Shown here: positions 60,592 through 64,000 of the stretch, in pieces
How the letters are laid out: the number at the start of each line of letters is the position of its first letter
Numbering within the stretch: the first letter of the stretch is position 1
Source: Sclerodactyla briareus
Lineage: Eukaryota; Echinodermata; Holothuroidea; Dendrochirotida; Sclerodactylidae
NCBI GenBank assembly: GCA_026419785.1
Contig: JAODTK010002876.1
Span: 361,020-425,019 of the forward strand
Length of the DNA: 64,000 bases
Direction of reading: 5' to 3'
Notes under the pieces: generated by a model
Database searches by the model: none
The model's input: only the letters and a program-made list of their open reading frames with translations
What the model was told of the DNA's origin: nothing
Program-made: the position numbers and the translations under genes

Positions 60592-62438
60592 GTGAGTGAA
60601 CTTTCTAGATTGTTTCAAATTCCGGTCAGGGCCAATGAATGCAGCTTCCAGTTCACTCTCGATGCGAGCAGTAAAGTAATAATAATATCCGCGTACTTGT
60701 ATATTCCCTCATTATGTCATTGATGTGTCTGCAGCGCTTTGCAGATATTTAATACCCGATCATAGAAACACACTGCGACTAACTCTCGGCAGAGTATAGT
60801 GGCAGCAGCGGTTCAACACAGCGAAGGTTGTACTTGACTTTATCACATGTCCCCATTCAGCATCTGGGTAGAGAGACGAATGCGTCCAGCCACTGGAACC
60901 GGTCTGCTATATCCTTTGATTGATGTGAAACAACAATTTTTATAATGTTCAAAACACCCCTTGATCCAACCCTCACAAATTATTATTGTTAGGTATGAAA
61001 TCTGACATTAACTGACCATGTGCTGGGGTCAGGTGACCATACGGTCTGCGACCAAGACGAGACAACTGGTAATTTCCGGTCTGGCCATGTTAGGAAAATT
61101 TGTTCTGGAGCAGACCTACTTGTGACTGGTGATGTCAGTCTTTCTGTCCAATCAGTTTTGTCTGTATTCAGTGTCGAGTCGGGCCTGGCCTGACCGGAGG
61201 CACAAATTATTGAACTTGAGGGCACTCGATTCAATTTTAAATTCTCCCACTAATCCGAATTTGACAAGCAAAATCCTAGGGAATTTTTCCCTACTTATTA
61301 CTCCTTTATTCAATACATGTTGCCCCAAATTGATTTAAGAACAAAATTTACTTATGATTTTGGAAAGTCCTTGAGAAATATTTCTGATTCTGCAAAATAT
61401 GATCTATATCTTCCACGACAGGTTTTGTCAAAATCTAGCCACACACTGGTTTAATCCTCTGACCAACTCTAAAAAATTGTTGTCTTCAGCTCAAACCAGC
61501 TATGTCAGTTGAGCTTGTGATTGTGATCTGTCATTCTCAGCCTATCAATTTATTATTTAACTTTTGCTTTTGGGTCTCAAATGTTCTTCTCTTGATGAAT
61601 GTTGCCCAAACATGAACACAATGTTTAATGTCCCCATTAGAATTTTTGACCGCTCTGTGGTCAAGGTCAAAAATGATTAGAGGGCCTAATGGGCCATTAT
61701 ATGGAAAACTGCAAAATGCTTCTTCTAGACATAAAGGTTGGAATAACATATTCAATCAGTGTTGTTACAGACTATTGCTACCTAGACATAAAGGTTGGAA
61801 TAACATATTCAATCAGTGTTGTTACAGACTATTGCTACCTATAGGGGTTCAGAAATTTCAGGTCAAAGTTCATTGAAGGGCCATAATGAACTATCATGTA
61901 ATATTTATAGTCACTGATGATCGGAAGTGCTATCTGTAAAGCATTTTGAGCATGCCCAGCATGAGGGTGAAAAAATGCTCTATAATCATCAGATATTACA
62001 ATTATCATTATTCCACTATCCGTCTGCCAGGAGGCACTCCAATGGCCCCAGAAAATCACAACTGGCGTTCATATATCAGGCACAACCGATCCTCACCATC
62101 CCCACTCTACATGCACTCTGACATTGAACTCACAGCACAATCAGCCAGGAGTAACCAAGGATGTAGCTCAGTGAGGCGGGGAACTTGGAGCTTCATTCCT
62201 CTACTCCTGTGATCTCATTACTTCAGGAGAGTCCATGAGGTGTACAATAATGGAACTCCTTCAAGATATCAGCCACAAATGTTCAATTGAATTGATTGTG
62301 TTTTTACAGAGCTCTGGTTTCCTGCCCTGTTACCCCTCCAGTAAAATTTGCTCTGGTCTTCCAGTTATGAATTTGATTATTCTGCAATAGAATATTTTGG
62401 TAATTTTTTGGACCTAATACTACCAGTACTGTACTCAG
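60592..62438 (+). other. NFXL1: NFXL1-like intron 2
   Basis: Runs from donor GTGAGTG to acceptor GTACTCAG (AG 62437-62438). It holds a perfect 57-bp duplication (61726-61839). No other exon is seen. GGTCAAGGTCA-type text at 61660 is repeat-like. Confidence 0.7.
61726..61839. repeat. Perfect 57-bp tandem duplication
   Basis: Two identical units starting TAGACATAAAGGTTGGAAT at 61726 and 61783. Perfect identity indicates a very recent event or an assembly duplication. Confidence 0.95.
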
Positions 62439-62569
62439 GTCTGGAGCTGTCGTGAATGCTGTACCACTCTCCACCTACACTGTATTCAGAACTGCGGCCA
62501 AGCAGGCGTGAGCTGAAGGAATTTACCAATATGAAGAAACATATCAAAGATGGCTGCTACCTGGCCCTG
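62439..62569 (+). CDS. NFXL1: NFXL1-like exon 3, RING-like zinc finger
   Basis: Begins phase 0 and reads VWSCRECCTTLHLHCIQNCG, matching the family VWSC..C...H..CIQKWAK. Its last codons read TWPC, with the Cys split over donor TG|GTATGG (62570), matching CPWPC before the next exon. The 131-base length gives phase 2 as required by exon 4. The middle is only readable in another frame (RELKEFTNMKKHIKDGC), so small compensating indels must flank it. The visible Cys and His are the metal ligands of the RING-like finger. Confidence 0.78.
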
Positions 62570-63173
62570 GTATGGATCAGATATAATGATAAGGGGAGAG
62601 TCGCCACCCGTGTTGACAGATGGTCCCTGGTTCGAACCCCAGAGTTATTATCTTTTTCACAGAAATTTCACGCCGTTCTCTTTCCTATGGGAACTGTTGA
62701 ACATAGAATTACTGGACCCTCTGAATGTTTTAGTGCTGACATTTAAAAGGCAGAGAAAAGGAATTTGACATGCCTGCCTCATTAAGCTCTGGGCACAATT
62801 CAAGAACAAAAGGCCAAAAATTTGCTGATGTTTATTTATGCCTCTACTCAAACCAGAGAATTATAACTATGGCAATGAACTCCATTTGATTCAAAACCCT
62901 CCATTTATTGGTCAAAATTTACACAATCTCTGGCTTTGTTCTTTGTTTTGTGCTTGGAGGCAAAAAATTGCCTCTTCATTCATTTGAATGATGACAATGG
63001 TTGACTTCTTATCAAAATTGGTTACAATTCACCTAAAACTTTGTGTATTATGTTGGGGGAAGTAAATTGTGGGATAACACCGAATGAATAATTAGAACAC
63101 TTTGTACCCCAAAATAGGACGAATTCAGATGGGATGACAGAAACTCCAGAAAACTGTTCTCTTTTCCTCTACA
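62570..63173 (+). other. NFXL1: NFXL1-like intron 3
   Basis: From donor GTATGG to acceptor TTTTCCTCTACAG (AG 63172-63173). Contains a B-box-like GGTTCGAACCCC at 62629-62640, possibly a SINE remnant. Otherwise nothing is seen. Confidence 0.7.
62590..62650 (+). repeat. Possible SINE fragment with tRNA B box
   Basis: GGTTCGAACCCC matches the polymerase III B-box consensus, and pairing TCCCTGG.../CCCCAGA resembles a T-arm. No convincing A box is seen upstream, so this is only a candidate. Confidence 0.3.
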
Positions 63174-63353
63174 GCCCCAACTGCAGGTTTGAGTACAAAG
63201 GGCATGAGACCCCCAGTCGCTATGCCTGTTTCTGCGGCAAGAAGACTGACCCACCTTCACACCCATGGCTCGCCCCACACAGCTGTGGAGATAGGTGCAG
63301 CAAACGACTGAAACCAGAGTGTGGCCATATGTGCCTGCTTCTTCTTTCACCAA
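63174..63353 (+). CDS. NFXL1: NFXL1-like exon 4, first NF-X1 zinc finger region
   Basis: Enters in phase 2 and reads CPNCRFEYKGHETPSRYACF, CGKKTDPPSHPWLAPHSCGD and KPECGHMCLLL. This is highly similar to the corresponding segment of animal NFXL1 (CP.CRFEYK..ETPSRY.C.CGK, HSCG..C, CGH.CLLLCHPG). Conserved Cys/His spacing of the NF-X1-type fingers is intact up to CGHMCLLL. The final CHPG is replaced by LSPS, suggesting another one- or two-base slip just before the presumed donor GTAGGC (63354). The gene continues to the right of the window. Confidence 0.9.
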
Positions 63354-64000
63354 GTAGGCATTCCCCACCTCTCCTCCTGATATCCCTTCCCCCTGTTTAT
63401 ATCTATCAGGATGTTTATATACGGCTATACCCTCTATGCCCTTCACAAATGTTAATGTTCTGTCAGTCAGTCCAACGATTGTGATGTTAAATTGCAGAAG
63501 ATAATCAGTACCTGCTTGTGCCTAAGCTTCTCACAGGTCCCCAAGTAGCACCCTTGTGGAGAAGTCCTTGCCTGAGGATACAATTGATCAGAGGTTGATC
63601 AGTCCTCTATGGGATTTTGGCTTGTGAACACGATAACTTGACCCCATCTGGATACATGAAGCTCATACTTGGAATTGTCTCTCCCAGTGATAAGTACATG
63701 AACCCGATTTTTGGGGGGTCAGGTCAGAGGTCATATGAGTTCACCAGAGGTCATTTAATAAGTATGAACACCCTTGCTGAACACAATAAGTCCATGAATG
63801 GTTGGTCCATTCGGGTTCAAAATCCTATTTGGTGTTGTAGCTTCCTGATGGGGCGTACATTGGAATTCCCTATTCGCTTTCAGTTGATAGGTTTCGGGGG
63901 GAAATTTCGTGTCACAAATAGTTAAATTTTGTTGAATCAAAGTCAAATTTTCTTGGCCCGCCTCCGCTACATTTGGTTCACTGTTGAATTTCCTTTACGA
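63354..64000 (+). other. NFXL1: Presumed NFXL1-like intron 4, running off the window
   Basis: No further NFXL1 exon is recognisable before the end. Contains repeat-like GGGTCAGGTCAGAGGTCAT (63717-63735) and a 102-codon open frame (63617-63925) with no zinc-finger pattern. Confidence 0.5.

Overview
This is non-bacterial, animal-type nuclear DNA. It is AT-rich, intron-containing and dominated by retrotransposon remnants, tandem and dispersed repeats and microsatellites. Real coding exons are few, short and flanked by GT/AG splice sites. The tRNA-derived SINE, the CR1/L2-like LINE tails, the Ty3/gypsy element primed by tRNA-Leu and the AGGCCT-rich stretches fit a marine invertebrate, possibly a deuterostome such as an echinoderm, hemichordate or cephalochordate. 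That taxonomic guess is inference only.

Two host genes are recognisable, one at each edge. At the left edge (755-893 and 1898-2064, + strand) are the last two exons of an ornithine decarboxylase / antizyme-inhibitor family protein, entering from outside the window. Its usual active-site Cys-Asp is missing. At the right edge (58541-63353, + strand) are the first four recognisable exons of an NFXL1-type (NF-X1 zinc finger-like) protein, which leaves the window. Its exons join in consistent splice phases, but several contain apparent single-base slips.

Between them lies about 56 kb in which I can support no complete host gene. In order: unrecognised sequence and old dispersed repeats (2-19 kb, with a TTTTCATT minisatellite at 13.8 kb); a 5'-truncated CR1/L2-like LINE (19.4-20.56 kb); a large direct duplication of about 4.95 kb (20723-25660 and 25894-30853); an old diverged array (31.6-33.0 kb); microsatellites; a minus-strand LINE remnant (38.3-40.1 kb); a compound inverted-plus-tandem repeat block duplicated as a unit (42.0-44.5 kb); a structurally complete but coding-dead Ty3/gypsy LTR retrotransposon on the minus strand (46919-53531, with LTRs, CATG target duplication, tRNA-Leu primer site and polypurine tract); and two more LINE fragments (53.7-55.1 and 57.2-57.7 kb).

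Differences between duplicated sequences (the two LTRs, the two 5-kb copies) and inside the NFXL1 exons are rich in single-base insertions and deletions, and there are many C or G homopolymer runs. Part of the window may therefore be an imperfectly polished long-read consensus, so broken reading frames should not automatically be read as pseudogenes. I found no bacterial-type operon, CRISPR array, confident tRNA or rRNA gene.
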